From contig NC_072896.1 in the NCBI RefSeq assembly GCF_027943255.1, positions 124,093,879 to 124,157,878 of the forward strand: 64,000 nt of DNA, read 5' to 3'. Of the stretch, positions 44,776 to 56,941 are shown in pieces. The notes beneath the pieces were generated by a model. That model was not told the DNA's origin. It worked only from the letters and a program-made list of their open reading frames with translations, and ran no database searches. Positions within the stretch are counted from its first letter, which is position 1. Every line of letters begins with the position of its first letter. The translations under genes were made by a program, and so were the position numbers. Source of the DNA: Anastrepha obliqua. Its lineage: Eukaryota > Arthropoda > Insecta > Diptera > Tephritidae.

Positions 44776-47073
44776 GGTTTTCACAGCTATAATAGATTTT
44801 ATATCTATATTCACCATCTTTAATTTAAACGCTAATATTTGCTATACAAAAAAATTATCTATATTACATCTGGTCGCCTTTCGAATCTGAAGTGCAGAGC
44901 AGCCTGCCGTAATCCAAATCAAAAAAATTGAGGAGATTGAAATGCTAAAAATAACTCCATCATTGTGTCCCGTATTATTCTTACGCACACACACACATAC
45001 ATGACTACTTGTAAATATATATTACGCTGTATTTATTTATTTATTATTTTTTGCCTTTGCATCTATGAAATCGGCGTGTGAAACAGCACAGCAACTTCCT
45101 TTCGTGAAAAATTAGTTCAAATTCTAAAATTAGTCGTTGCTTGTGCAGTCGGCAGTCAGTAGGTACAAATAGTTGGAAGCGAAGCATGAGCAACGCAGAG
45201 CAAATGTATGACGCAGCTTTTGCTGTCAGCAATAGCCGGCAGCAACAAACGAAGCAGCAAATGTTGGCAGCAAACTAGCGATGAGTGTTGGAAAAATCAA
45301 AATGAAAATGAAAATGAAAAACTGCAAACACTTGTTGGAGATTTACACGCACAAAACACGCACACGCATACACATGCATGCATACACAACTTGTTAGAAG
45401 AGCTTTTCAGTGAAATTTTCATATGTGTTTGTGGACACATAAAAGTTGGGCTCTCATTGCTTGGTGCCAGTGTTGCAAACGACGAAGTAAAAAATTAATG
45501 TTTTTTTAGATTTCTGTTTTTGAAATTGTTTTTTGAGATGTTTACATAACTATTTAACAAATCCTTCTCACTTCAGTTGATTGGTTTTAAAGTTAAATCA
45601 GTAATTTAAAGTGTTTTGGAAAGTCATCATGATCCATTGTTTTTTGTTTTTTAATTTCTCTATTTCGCTTCTTTTTCCCTCATTGAATGTGGTAACTGGT
45701 GTAGTGCACCTACTATGTTGTTGTTGTTGTTTCACCTACTATGAGTGCAGCCAGCTAAAGTCATTAGTGGCATGTTGCAGTAACATCGAAACGGCATGTT
45801 GCTGCCGCACTGAGCAATGAAAAACAACTCAAAACGGAAGCAAATCAAAAAGTATTTTAGCGCGCGCCAGAAAACTCATGGCCATAGCGTGAAGAAACAC
45901 AATCCACTTTAGGTATAGTTACATGCACAAGTAGCGTACATTCAACAACAACAACACCAGCAAAAGCAACTATCAGCGCCGTAATGAGGGTGGTAGAGAA
46001 AACTGCTCGAGCACTCATAGACTCGCATAGAACATGAATTCGCAATCAGAATCAGAATTATTAATGGCACGGCATGAAAGTAGTGGTTGTTGTTGCTACT
46101 GCTGATGCTCTACATGGCGCTGCTGCCGCTATAGTTACTAACTCAGTTCAGCCATTGTCGGCGAAAGCCAGTGGACTGGAACTGCGCATCGGCGGATTGG
46201 TGATGTGGTGTGCAGAAATTAAGCCAAAATTTCGATGATGATTGAGGAAAAAACGTAATTGGAATGAAGAAAAACTTTTAATGAGGATGCGTAAATAGTC
46301 TTTAACAACTACTCGTGTGATTATTTTTGCATATTTGAATATTTTCGCCCCATTTTTAGCAGAACAGTTTTTTTCAATTTCCCGCAGGCAAAGGAATTAA
46401 ATATAAAATTCAGAAAAATACCCGAGAATTAATGAACTGCGTCAATTATGGCAAAGTTGACAATGAAACTTTGAACTGTCGGAAAAAGTAAATAATAATG
46501 ATGATGCGCATTTATGAATACTTGTGCGCCAGTCTATTGGAATTCTGTTAATAAGAGCTCGCGGCAACAACACAAATCGCCACCGACGCCACTATTGTGG
46601 GTGCGTAAGAAATGCGGTATGCGACGAAAAGTTTATGATTGTGTCTGCTACCGCAAATTGACCGTTCAAGTATCAGACATATTAACCAACACGTTGCGGT
46701 GCTTTCTCAATTGAATGTTAATTTATATTGACTTGAAAAGTTTTGTCCTTTGCGCATTTAGGCAAAGTACCATAACCAGGGTGGGTATGGAAGCGGGTGT
46801 TAAGCAGTGGAGGGAACGTAAATTACTTGTACACCTACACACATATACTGGTATAGGTAACACGTATACGAACATCTACAGAGTAATACAAATACAAGCT
46901 TATTTTCATACACGGCGCGCATAAGTCCACTAGCGGATTATAACTTCATTCCCATAATGGCTGTTAGTAACGGCCAAATGAATTTGAGATGATTGTACCG
47001 AAATATTTAGACGAATTTAATTATCTGTCCATCGGTGTGGGAAGCAGGTAACTCGAGTAAGAATTGAGGCATC
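44776..47073. other. Unassigned, partly unique stretch
   Basis: GC-richer at 45030-46220 with CAA/TGT triplet-rich patches. No exon with convincing splice sites or conserved protein was found. Confidence 0.35.
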
Positions 47074-47657
47074 TTAAGGGGTCCCGCTGGTCTAGAGCTC
47101 GAAAATTTAGGATATTTTCAGCATTTTTTTTACAATAAAAAAATGAAAAACGATATTTAAGTGTTTTAGGCTTTTTATTTAACTTGTTTTACATACAAAA
47201 ATGAATTTTTTGTTTTTTTTTTTTAGTTTTAATAATAAATAAAAAATAGCGATGAAGGTGACACTCCCGAAAAATTGGACCTGGACGGTGTTGTCCATTT
47301 TGACTCTTCTATTTATTTAACTAAAACACAAAAACCAAAAAAAATATTTATTAATAGCGATAGCTATTAATGTTGTGAATAACATATTCAAGTTTCAGAC
47401 GATTTGGTTGAATAGTTTATTTTTTTTGACAACACCAGGCCGACAAAAAGTCGTTTCTAGATAAATGAGTTTAAAATTTAAGGTACAGGAGCCCGCGGCC
47501 CGCTCTCTACCTACATAGTTAATGGGCTGTAGAAGCTAGAATATTGGGAATTTCCACATGAAAATTACACCGTATATTCTTAAAATACTATACTTTGAAA
47601 TATCGAAACAACAAAAAATCGATTTTTTGAAATTTCTAAACCACCGGGTCCCCTTAA
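47074..47657 (+). mobile_element. TTAA-flanked G-rich-end element (copy 4)
   Basis: TTAAGGGGTCCCGCTGGTCT at 47074; inward from 47657, TTAAGGGGACCCGGTGGTTT. 584 bp. A weaker core TAGATAAATGAGTTTAAAAT is at 47458-47477, 176 bp from the right TTAA. TATTCTTAAA at 47575 and CAAAAAATCGATTTTTTGA near the right end match copy 5. Inner inverted GGTGTTGTC/GACAACACC blocks. Non-coding. Confidence 0.85.
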
Positions 47658-47894
47658 GCGGGTAATTGCTTATCAACCGTGTGCCCGATGGCCGACCTAA
47701 ACTATCTTTTGTGTCCTACTACTTGCTTCAAAAGCTGGTAATACTAGTCCTATTGACTGGCACTACTGCCATCACTTCATTTTCTTATTGCAGGTCTATG
47801 TGCGCTGGTAAAATTGTTAGCGGCCTAGACTTTGGCGGGTTTTAACATTACATCTGTTGTACAGTCCTGATCAAAGGAACACCAGTGATCAATA
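47658..47894. other. Unassigned spacer
   Basis: Between the TTAA element and the mariner; nothing recognised. Confidence 0.4.
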
Positions 47895-49056
47895 TACGTG
47901 GGGTGCGTTTTATATTTCGGGATTTGGCAACCCTGGTGTTGCAATCTGGCAACTGACAGCTGTATCGCAAAGTTTGACATTTTTTGGCTTTTACGTACTC
48001 AGAACGTTTTGAAATACCAGCGCTATTTGTGTTGTTTACAGTAATTTAAAATATTCATCTAGGTCCAAAAATGGAATTAAATCGTGAACATTTTCGTGTG
48101 ATTATTTTTTACAACTTTCAACGTGGATTAACTCAGATACATTGCATGGATGAACTTAATGCACTCTAGGCGAATTTCGTGAAGGTCGTCCAAAATCAGT
48201 TGTTGTTCCGAAAACCATTGATGCTGTGTGCGAACTGATATTGCAAGATCGTCATGTGACCCATCGTCAGATTGAGACAATGAGACAAAATTTGTTGGCG
48301 TTGGATCCCACACAATTTGCCAATCGGTCAAAAAAGGCTCGTGTCGATTGGTCGAAGGAAATGCTCAAAAAAAAACGATCGCGGGGCTTCGAAACACGTC
48401 TATGACATCGTGACAGGTTATGAATCATGGATTTATGCGTATGAGCCCGAAAGTAAACAGCAGTCGACTGTATGGGTGTTTCAAGATGAGCCAAATCCAA
48501 CAAAAGTTGTTCGCGCACGAAGCACTTCCAAGCAAATGGTCGCCTGTTTTTTCGAAAAACATGTCGCAACCGTACAACTAGAACAACGCAGAACAGTAAA
48601 TTCTGAGTGGTACACAACCATTTGTTTGCCAGTTGTCTTCCAAGAAATTAGGAAAACCAATCGACAAGAGACGAATCACTCTTCACCAGGACAATGCGAG
48701 CTCTCACACATCGGCTCAAACAACTGCATTTTTGAGCACCCAAAACATCGAATTAATGGGTCATCCGCCGTATAGTCCTAACGTGGCACCGAATGACTTC
48801 TTTTTATTCCCGTACGTAAAAAATAAACTGAGAGGTCAACGTTTTTCGACACCTGAAGAAGCGGTTGCGGCATTCAGAATTCATGTTTTGGAGGTACCTC
48901 ATTCAGAGTGGCAAAAGTGCTTCGACAATTGGTTCAAACGCATGCAAAAGTGTATAGATCTTCATGGAGAATATTTTGAAAAACAATAAAGTGATTTTCG
49001 ATGATTAAAATTAGTTTTTGTTCTCTAATCCCCACATATAAAAGCACCCCTCGTAT
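47895..49056 (+). mobile_element. Mariner relic, near full length
   Basis: The ends are TATACGTGGGGTGCGTTTTA at about 47893 and its inverted partner near 49057 (TATACGAGGGGTGCTTTTAT). ATG at 48071 begins MELNREHFRVIIFYNFQRG. After a deletion/frameshift, EGRPKSVVVPKTIDAVCELI, then RGASKHVYDIVTGYESWIYA (48390-48440), TVWVFQDEPNPTKVVRARST, and in another frame (48650-48989) LHQDNASSHTSAQTTAFLST and YSPNVAPNDFFLFPYVKNKL, ending YFEKQ stop. The second and third Asp (QDN, PND, 34 residues apart) are kept. The first is replaced by Tyr (TGYESW where the family has TGDESW). Confidence 0.9.
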
Positions 49057-49315
49057 AAGGTGGCACAAAAATATTTACCCCATTAGAAGATTTCAAATTT
49101 TTGGAATGGCGTCGTGCGCTAATCATATTTGATGCTTGTGAACTAGGCAGCTGCAGTATACAATACAATATACAGCTGCGTATGGAATAGAGGTATCCCG
49201 ATATTCAGCAATACCTCATTTCATTAACCTCTTCTGATATGCCTTGCCTTAGTATTGTCGGATAATCTTGGATTTATGTAACCTGAAATTCAAAAGGTCC
49301 CTTTATATGTTTATA

Positions 49316-50242
49316 AAGGGTGTTTTTTTTAGAGGTTAGGTTTTCAAGTTGGCACTACTTTTTTCGTAGATGGTCTTTTTGACAGCTGCCACTTGATTTA
49401 TGCTCAGTTTGGTTTGCCATTTCATAATGAATAGACTTACACCTGAACAACGTTTGCAAATCGTGCAAATTTATTACGAAAATAATGGTTCGGTTCGCGC
49501 GACGCATCGAAGAAAATTTTGTTCAGCGATGAAGCTCACTTTTGGTTGAATGGGTATGCCAATAAGCAAAATTGTCGCATTTGGAGTGAACATAATCAAC
49601 AAGCCATTGCTGAGACGCCGTTACATCCTCAAAAAGTCACAGTTTGGTGTGCTCTATGGGCAGAGGGAATCATTGGTCCATATTTCTTTAAAAATGAAGC
49701 CGGCCATAATGTTACAGTCAATGGAGAGCACTATAGAGCCATGATTAATGACTTTTTCGTGCCTGAATTGGACGATGTTGATGTGGACGACCTTTGGTTC
49801 CAACAAGACGGCGCTACATGCCATACAGCCAACGTAACAATCGATTTATTGAAGGAAACTTTTGGTGAGCGCATTATCTCGCGCCGTGGACCTGTGGCGT
49901 GGCCTCCAAGATCGTGCGATATAACACCGCTGGACTATTTCTTGTGGGGCTATGTGAAGTCGCTTGTCTACGCAGATAAGCCCGAGACGATTGACGTCTT
50001 GGAAGAGAATATTCGGCGCGTTATTGCTGACATACGGCCCCAATTGCTGCAAAAAGTGGTCGAAAATTGGGCCTCTCGGCTGGAATTTATTCGAGCCAGC
50101 CGCGGCGGCCACTTGCCCGAAATCATTTTTAAAACATAATGGTAAACCCTTATCTTTATAATAAAGCTAAATTCTTGGCCATAACATTAAATTATATACG
50201 TTTTATTTCATCTTGAAAACCTAACATCTAAAAAACACCCTT
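49316..50242 (+). mobile_element. DD36D-type Tc1-mariner relic F (internal deletion, intact catalytic half)
   Basis: TIRs AAGGGTGTTTTTTTTAGAGG and AAGGGTGTTTTTTAGATGTT, with TA at 49314-15 and 50243-44. ATG at 49427 gives MNRLTPEQRLQIVQIYYENN and GSVRATHR; an out-of-frame deletion then joins to ILFSDEAHFWLNGYANKQNC. From there an uninterrupted frame runs to the TAA at 50137-50139 with VTVWCALWAEGIIGPYFF, LWFQQDGATCHTANVT and PPRSCDITPLDYFLWGYVKS; the last two Asp are 36 residues apart. This is the best-preserved catalytic half of the family here, so probably the youngest copy. Confidence 0.9.
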
Positions 50243-50283
50243 TATGATTCTGCCGCATTTACCTTTCACTTTAGCTGCTTTTC

Positions 50284-50620
50284 TTAGTGTTCAGAGTACC
50301 TTATGATCAAAAAGTACCGGGAAGGTGCTGTTGACTGTTTTCTTCGATTGTCAAGGCGTAGTGCACCACGAGTACCTTCCATCGGCCAGACAGTCAATAA
50401 AGAATATTATTATTATCCGTTTTGAAGCGTTTGAGAGATGCTGGAGATTTCAGTCGATAGAGGAGCTCAAAGAGAATGCGACGAGGCTGAAGGCTATCCC
50501 TTCGTCGGCCTACCAGGGGTGCATGGAGGACTGGGTTAAACGTTGGCACATGTGTATTGCTTCAGACGGGTCATATTTTGAAGGAGATAAAATACATTTA
50601 ACTTTGTTTTGTTTTGTTAA
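50284..50620 (+). mobile_element. Mariner fragment, internally deleted
   Basis: TTATGATCAAAAAGTACCGG at 50301 resembles the terminal repeat of the outer mariner at 11.3 kb. It is followed by a block LLTVFFDCQGVVHHEYLPS (mariner middle) and, after a jump, SIEELKENATRLKAIPSSAY, WVKRWHMCIASDGSYFEGDK (C-terminus, to about 50600). The segment with the last two catalytic Asp is missing. Confidence 0.8.
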
Positions 50621-51000
50621 GTGTTATCACATGACATTTGGCAAGTCCATGCATCCCCTTACGTCTAATCTAATTCTTCAAAGGTATGCTTTTTTACACG
50701 CACCACAAACTATCAAAAAACCGATATTTTGCACACTAGGGTTCATTGTTTTATTCATCGTCTCGGCGAAGTCCATTGACCACCTCTCGGAGGCACAATT
50801 TGACAACATTAGACGAAATGATTCTCTGAGATATCGATGCTAATATGTGAAAGCACTAGACGAAATTCAAGTTCTTAAGATGAATATCAATACAGTTGTT
50901 TGTGAAGTAGAGTTAAATCCTGCCAACCAGGTCTTAGAGGTTTGAGTTACAACACAGTGAAGCTAGTGAAGATGGTTTACTTGTATGAAATTTCTTCTCA

Positions 51001-51726
51001 TTAAGGGGGGACCCTCATTTAGACGGTCGAAAAATTCATCATTTTTGGGAATTTTTTTCTCAGGTAAAATAACTTCAAACGTTTTGTAATTCATAAAGTA
51101 CTTTAATAAATGTTTTGACTGTCTACAAAAATTTTCGGAGAAGAAAAAAACATTTTAAGTATGGAAATATACACCTCGTCCATGGCACCTCATTCTATCT
51201 GTGTACATTCTAGCGCTCTGAATTTTTTCTGAAATAAAAAAACCAAATTTTTTTTAAAACTTTAGGATAATACCTTCGATGTGACATTTTGATTTAAAAA
51301 AAAAATGTCGAAATTGATATTTTTTACCCAGTTTTATGTTAAAAGTGATTTTTCATGCATAAAAATTGACTTTAAAATTACAAAAAAATATGAAAATCTT
51401 TTTTTTTTTAAAAACACTTAATGTCACATTGAAAACAATTTAATTATCTTTAAAATGAGCTATTGTAAAGCCTGATTGGTTCAATACAGCGTTCTCAATT
51501 GTGTACACAAAATCGAAAAATGATGTTTCGAGAAAAACGCGTTTAAAGTTTTGGATACAGGCGATCAGGCCACCCGTCGCGTCCTGTTAAAAATTTTGTC
51601 ACTCCTTCAAAAATACAGATATCGACTTGAAATTTTGAAAGTATATTCTTAAATAGTTGTAGAATAGATTAAAATTATTTCCAAAAAATCGATTTTTTTG
51701 ACCCGATAAATGAGGGTCCCCCTTAA
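51001..51726 (+). mobile_element. TTAA-flanked G-rich-end element (copy 5)
   Basis: TTAAGGGGGGACCCTCATTT at 51001; inward from 51726, TTAAGGGGGACCCTCATTTA. 726 bp. The second module, reverse complement TCTGAAATAAAAAAACCAAA, is at 51228-51247 and the core GAGAAAAACGCGTTTAAAGT at 51530-51549. TATTCTTAAA at 51644, CAAAAAATCGATTTTTTTGA near the right end. Non-coding. Confidence 0.9.
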
Positions 51727-52169
51727 TGAAGTGCTTCTTATTAAGGTCAAACATCGAAAGAAATTGATTTTAGTGCCTTTAAAAAGAAACTTGTACGAGT
51801 ATTGGGACCACCGAATGGGCTAGGCATGAAATGGGTGGCATGTCCGTTGGAAAGCTCTTGTCGATTTGTCTGTTCAACCACATATTTCACTTATAAATAT
51901 TATACATATGGATGTATATGTACAATATAGTATATATGCATGTACAACATGGTTTTCTAAGCATTTGTGTGTATGAGTGTTTTATGTTCAACTTGCATTG
52001 GCATTTTTCTGCTAATTAATTCTGTCACGTTATTTGTAGGTTCATTGAAGTTTTCGGCCTCTTATCGCAATTTCACACATCTGCAATGTTAGTGTGATTT
52101 TATAAGTTTTTTTTTGTATGTACTAAGGCATTTATTTTTCATCTCCAATATCAATTTTTCATTTATTGG

Positions 52170-53240
52170 GAACCACAGCGATTCGATGTCAAGTGGTCCA
52201 GGTATTTTGGCCTTTGTTGTCGATTTTTTAGAAAATTGGTTTACGGGCAGGTTTGAGTATAATAACAAGTAAACTGCAAGAATTTTGAAAAAAATTATAA
52301 TTTTGAGACTAAATCAGACTTGAAAATTTTGTATGGAATTTCTTAAAGTGAAATATCTTTGGTTCTTCTTCATTTATTTATATCTTTTTTTTTAATTTTT
52401 TAGGATAAAGGTAAAGCACACCTTTTAAAAAAGTTTTTTTAGAAAAAAGCTAAAATTTTATTGGTAGGCTTGAGTATAATAAGAAGTAAACTGCAATTTT
52501 GAAAATAATTTAGTAATTTTGAGATTTATTCTATGTTGAAAATTTTGGTATAGAGTTTTTTCAAGTGAAATATCTTCGGTTCTTTTTAACATTTTTTTTT
52601 TAATTTTTTGGTTAACTAGTAAATTTTTTGGATACTTGAATATTTTGTATGGAATTTTTTAAGTGAAATATCTTCGGTTTTTTAACATTTTTATATACTT
52701 TTTTCAAATTCTTTGGGATACTGGTGAAACATACCTTTTAAGAAAAAAGAGTTTTTCGGAAATTTTTTTTAGAAAATTGGTTTGTTGGTAAGCTTGAGTA
52801 TAGTCAGAAGTAAACTGGAAAAGTTTTGAAAATAATTTAATAATTTTGAAATTTATTCAAACTTGAAAATCGTGTAAGGGATTTTTTAAAGCTACATATC
52901 TTTTATTCTTTTTAACAGTTTTAAAATTTGTGTTATAATTTTTTGGGATGCTCGTAAAACATAATTTAAAAAAAAATTTTGAATATAATTAAAAGCAAAA
53001 TGAAAAATGTTTGAAAATAATTGAGTTCTTTTTACATTTTAATATTTTGTTTTTAATTTTTAAAAAGTTTTTTTGGAGACATGGTTTGAAAATTGGTTTA
53101 TGGGCAGGGTTGAGTATAATAAGAATTAAAATGAAAACATTTTGAAAATAATGTAGTAATTTTGAGATTTATTCAATGTTGAAAATTTTGTATGGAATTT
53201 TATCAAATGAAATATCTTCGGTTTTTTTGAGAATATATTT
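52170..53240 (+). repeat. Irregular tandem array of AT-rich units
   Basis: The motif (GC/GT)TTGAGTATAATAAGAAGTAAACTG occurs at about 52254, 52470, 52794 and 53110 (plus a worn copy near 52979). Each is followed by TTTGAAAATAATTTAGTAATTTTGAG, TTCAA.GTTGAAAATTTTGTATG and GAAATATCTTCGGTT. Spacings of 216, 324 and 316 bp are consistent with a basic unit and insertions or losses. Confidence 0.7.
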
Positions 53241-53319
53241 TTTTCTAATTTTGTGGGAAACTCGCAAAACGTTTTTGTCAACAAATTTTTTCAGAAATTT
53301 GGTTTTGTCATCTTTGAAA

Positions 53320-53735
53320 AATATAAATCAATTTTAAATGAAAATATAATTCATTCTCATGAAAAACATACAATAAAATCCAATGGAAAATATTTTTTTT
53401 TGAATAATTTTAGAATTTTTTTCGTCAGTTTTGAAAAACATAATTCAATTTTCATATTTTTTCTTATGAAAATATTGTTGATTCTCATATAAAATCCATA
53501 TAGATCCATTTTTGAAAAACATACCTAAATTTTCACTTTTTTTTTTTAAAATGTAAAAAAATACATACATATATATATTTCATTCTCATAAAAAAGAAAA
53601 CATATAAAGCCAATGGAAACAATTTTTTTCGAAAATTTTGTTTTAATAATGAAAAACATAATTTAATTTACAGAATTTTTTTGTAAAAATATAGTTCATT
53701 CTCATTAAAAACCCATATAAGTCCAATGTTTCTGT
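53320..53735 (+). repeat. Tandem array of ~100-130 bp units
   Basis: GAAAAACATA(A/C)..CAATTTTCA, AAAATATA(G)TTCATTCTCAT and AAAACATATAAAGCCAATGG recur about four times, directly after the previous array. Confidence 0.65.
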
Positions 53736-53801
53736 TTTTTTTTTGGAGCCAGTTCCTAGATGATTTGATAATATAACTGGTTTTAAAAATAAATAGAATC
53801 G

Positions 53802-54090
53802 CTATTCGCTCTCCATAAGATCTGCTGGCGTTGCGCATTTTAATCGCCTTCGAGAAGAATTCAACCGAAGTGAGCTGAATGCTGCATCGTTGACATGATT
53901 TTGTGGTCGCTGCTTGTGAGCTGTTGCAAATTGCTTCGTTACCTCAGTCACTGTTGGTATGAAAAGATCACGATGAAGGTCGCTATCCCTAATATAGTAT
54001 GGCGCGTTTACTACGTGCCGCAGTATTATGTTTCGCAGACGTTGGATAGAGGTGATGTACTTTTGGTAGATTTTCCAAAGTAAAAAAGAA
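53802..54090 (-). mobile_element. jockey-like non-LTR retrotransposon, ORF2 3' end
   Basis: On the minus strand one open frame of about 95 codons ends at TAG 53804-53802: KYITSIQRLRNIILRHVVNA, PYYIRDSDLHRDLFIPTVTE, then RRRLKCATPADL before the stop. This matches the conserved tail of jockey-clade reverse transcriptases (QR.QN..LR...NAPWYV...LHRDL.IP.V.E, ending in RRLKR..P.DL), by memory of the family. The 5' part is missing and the AT-rich array follows its 3' side. Confidence 0.75.
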
Positions 54091-56940
54091 AGTCAACGAA
54101 TTTTTTTTTTAATTTTATACTTTTTAATTCGAAGATTTTTTAAGTTTTGAAAAAATTCCGTTAATTCTTATCATTTTGTCCTTGACGGTGTAGCGCATTT
54201 TCTGCATACAACGGCATTAAGAAAATTATTATATATTTTTTACATTTTACTCTATAAAAAAATATTAAAAATCAACGCGATTTTCGAGCCATTTCAAACT
54301 TGCGCTTTATTATACCGAAATTCGGTGGCCCTAAAACTGCTTGCTCGATTTTTTTTTTAGAAATTTTGATTAAAAATCAAAAAAACCTTGAAAACTTAGA
54401 AAAAAAAATATTGAAATTAACCGAGCAAGAAGTAAGTTGTCAAAATTTGTCAATAAGTCCCTGTGCTAAAGCCATTTAATACAGTTTTTTTTTTTGTTTT
54501 CTCGCTAATTGTGCAGTACAGCTCGATTTTCGTGACCAATTAAATTCGGTAGTCGCGTTTACCGAGCTGGTACTACGAGCTGAATGGCCATTAATTCTAC
54601 TGATGGTATTGGAAACGATAAGATTACTAAACTCATTGTTAAATCTATAGAAAAAATTTATTAAATGCTTCTTCCAAGTCAAGAAATCTTACAAAATCGG
54701 CACAGTTCCATGGTATTCCCCTCAACAATTAAGAATGTTGAATTATTCACATTAAAAAATTCTTTCGAAATCTCGTATTCAAAATCCATACAAACACACA
54801 TACATACAAATGCACATATGTGAAGAATTTCTTTTCCACCACGTACCTTCATAAATAAACTTCTTAAGTCGTAGCGCTACTTAATGAGCATAAAATGAAG
54901 CCTCATACCATATAACTGTTTCTAAGATATGTATGTATGTATGTTTGCAGGTAACAGAAGTTGCTGTGCCTTATGCGCTCATTTCTCACACACAACCATC
55001 GCCATCAACCTCATAACATTTTAAATCACTGCAGAAATTATGTGGCAAAACTTACATCTTTAAAGTGGCCACATTTACTACATAGTAAAGTAACAAAAAC
55101 ACAAACACATGCAATTATGCTGTCTGTATTGCTTCAATCAGCTGCTGCTAACGCCACTGTTGATATTTATGTGTTGAACGCATGAACGCCATCAGATCGT
55201 TCACATGATTGCCAAAGTCTGCTGGCGGAAAACCAAAGAAGTTGGCTTGCTTCGGCTAGTGAGCAGTCGAGATCCACCAGCTGGTAAGTGCCCACAATAC
55301 GGGTTGTAAAAGCGAAGCCAGCTGAACAGTTGGCTGGTTTGTTGGTTGTTTAGTTGGTCGGTTGGTTGCTTCTGCCCGCTTCAGCAACCTGGCATTTGGT
55401 CTGTTGTAAGCCGTGTTGCTGTTGGTGTTGCACGTTATTTGTGCGCAAAACTGTGTACAGGAAAAGCCTCAGGCCGCTATTTGATGCCACATTAGCAGCC
55501 AAAGTATTTAGACGCTAATTTCCCAAAGCGGAGCTCACACACCGACCGACGCTTTCTGGGCAATGGTGGGCGCGCGTTCTTGCGTTCTTGCAACTACCTT
55601 ACCATCAGTGGCAACAATACTCACTAGAAGTGCGAATAGGGGCATGCGGCGTGGCAGTGAGCGTCTCACTTATGTAGTACACTCGTACACATGTCTATTT
55701 AGTGCATTCGACTTTATGGGCTGGTGGCATATTGATGTCGGCATTGTAGCGGTTCCCGTGCCTGCAGTTGGGCTGTGCAAAAAAATTCTACTTGTACACA
55801 AAGAAGTCGCTGCGACGCTGTTACAAGTGCTGTTGTGGCTGGTCGTTAGTTTTAATAGCGTCGGTTGTTGTTTTTGTCGTTGTTGCGCTTTTGTTGTTGC
55901 TGTAGTCGTCATATTTGTTGTTGTGCCAGCTATGGCTCATTAATAACTCATGCGTGAAATTCAGTGAAAAACATTGGCAGCAACATGTTGTACGAGCGCA
56001 AGAGTATGTTGTAGCAACAAATGTCTATTTATAATGTTGCAATTACGTTCGTAAACCGTTTATACGATCGGCAAACAAAGAGGAGACAAGAGGGACAAAC
56101 ATACATACATATGCATGCAAGTAAAATGTTTCACAGCCTAGCAAACATTGGACTAAACACGGCGAAAACAACAACCACCGTAGTGACAACAGCAAAAACG
56201 AGGGGAAAAAATGGCATAATTACCGTAAAAGTGGGAGCTGCGCTGGTAAGGCAATGATGGAGCTAATGTGCCCAGGTGAGCATAAAATCAACAGACTGTT
56301 CAACGCATAAGCACACGCGCAACAACAACAATTATTTGCGCTGCGAATACGAACATACATATGTACGTACACACGAAAATAGGACCCACTGTAGTAATCC
56401 AACTGTCACTAACTCATGTAATGGATAAAATCTGCTGCCGTTTAAACTGCTGCTGGCTGGTGGCTGGTTTGTAATGCTGGCTGGCTACATGGCGAATTGG
56501 CATTACAAAATGGCATTTTATGTAACGCAACAGTTGATAGCAAAATAGGCTGGCAGACAGAGCGTCACAAACTTCAGACCATTTACACGGCAGGTAGTAG
56601 AGTTGGCATATTCACTCACACATATGCATACATACATACGCACATAAATACACACAAACATCTACTATATCATATATAAATGTACACAGATAAGTGCTAG
56701 AGTTGGCTGCTTGATTATTGGATTTGAGTTGTAAACTTGTAAAATGAGGAAATGTTAAACATGTTGACCGGTTGATGAGCTGCAAACACTTTATTTACGC
56801 TTCGAACTGAGTTGCTGGTGATGAAAAATACCAGTCAGCTCGTTTTAATGAATTGGGCGAAATAAGTGGCTTGACGGTTTTTACTCGACTAATATACATT
56901 TCGGCATTGCTGTAATCCAAAAACATATTTGTTCAAAAAT
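54091..56940. other. Unassigned stretch, GC-richer and apparently unique at 54.9-56.6 kb
   Basis: TATG/CATA runs near 54930 and 56100. A 126-codon frame at 55563-55943 (plus) is mirrored by an 80-codon antisense frame and comes from GTTGTT-rich DNA. No exon supported. Confidence 0.35.
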
Positions 56941-56941
56941 T

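Noticed and set aside
55563..55943. 126-codon frame rich in Val, Cys and Phe
   Set aside because: Derived from GTTGTT-rich simple sequence with an antisense frame; no conserved motif or splice context.
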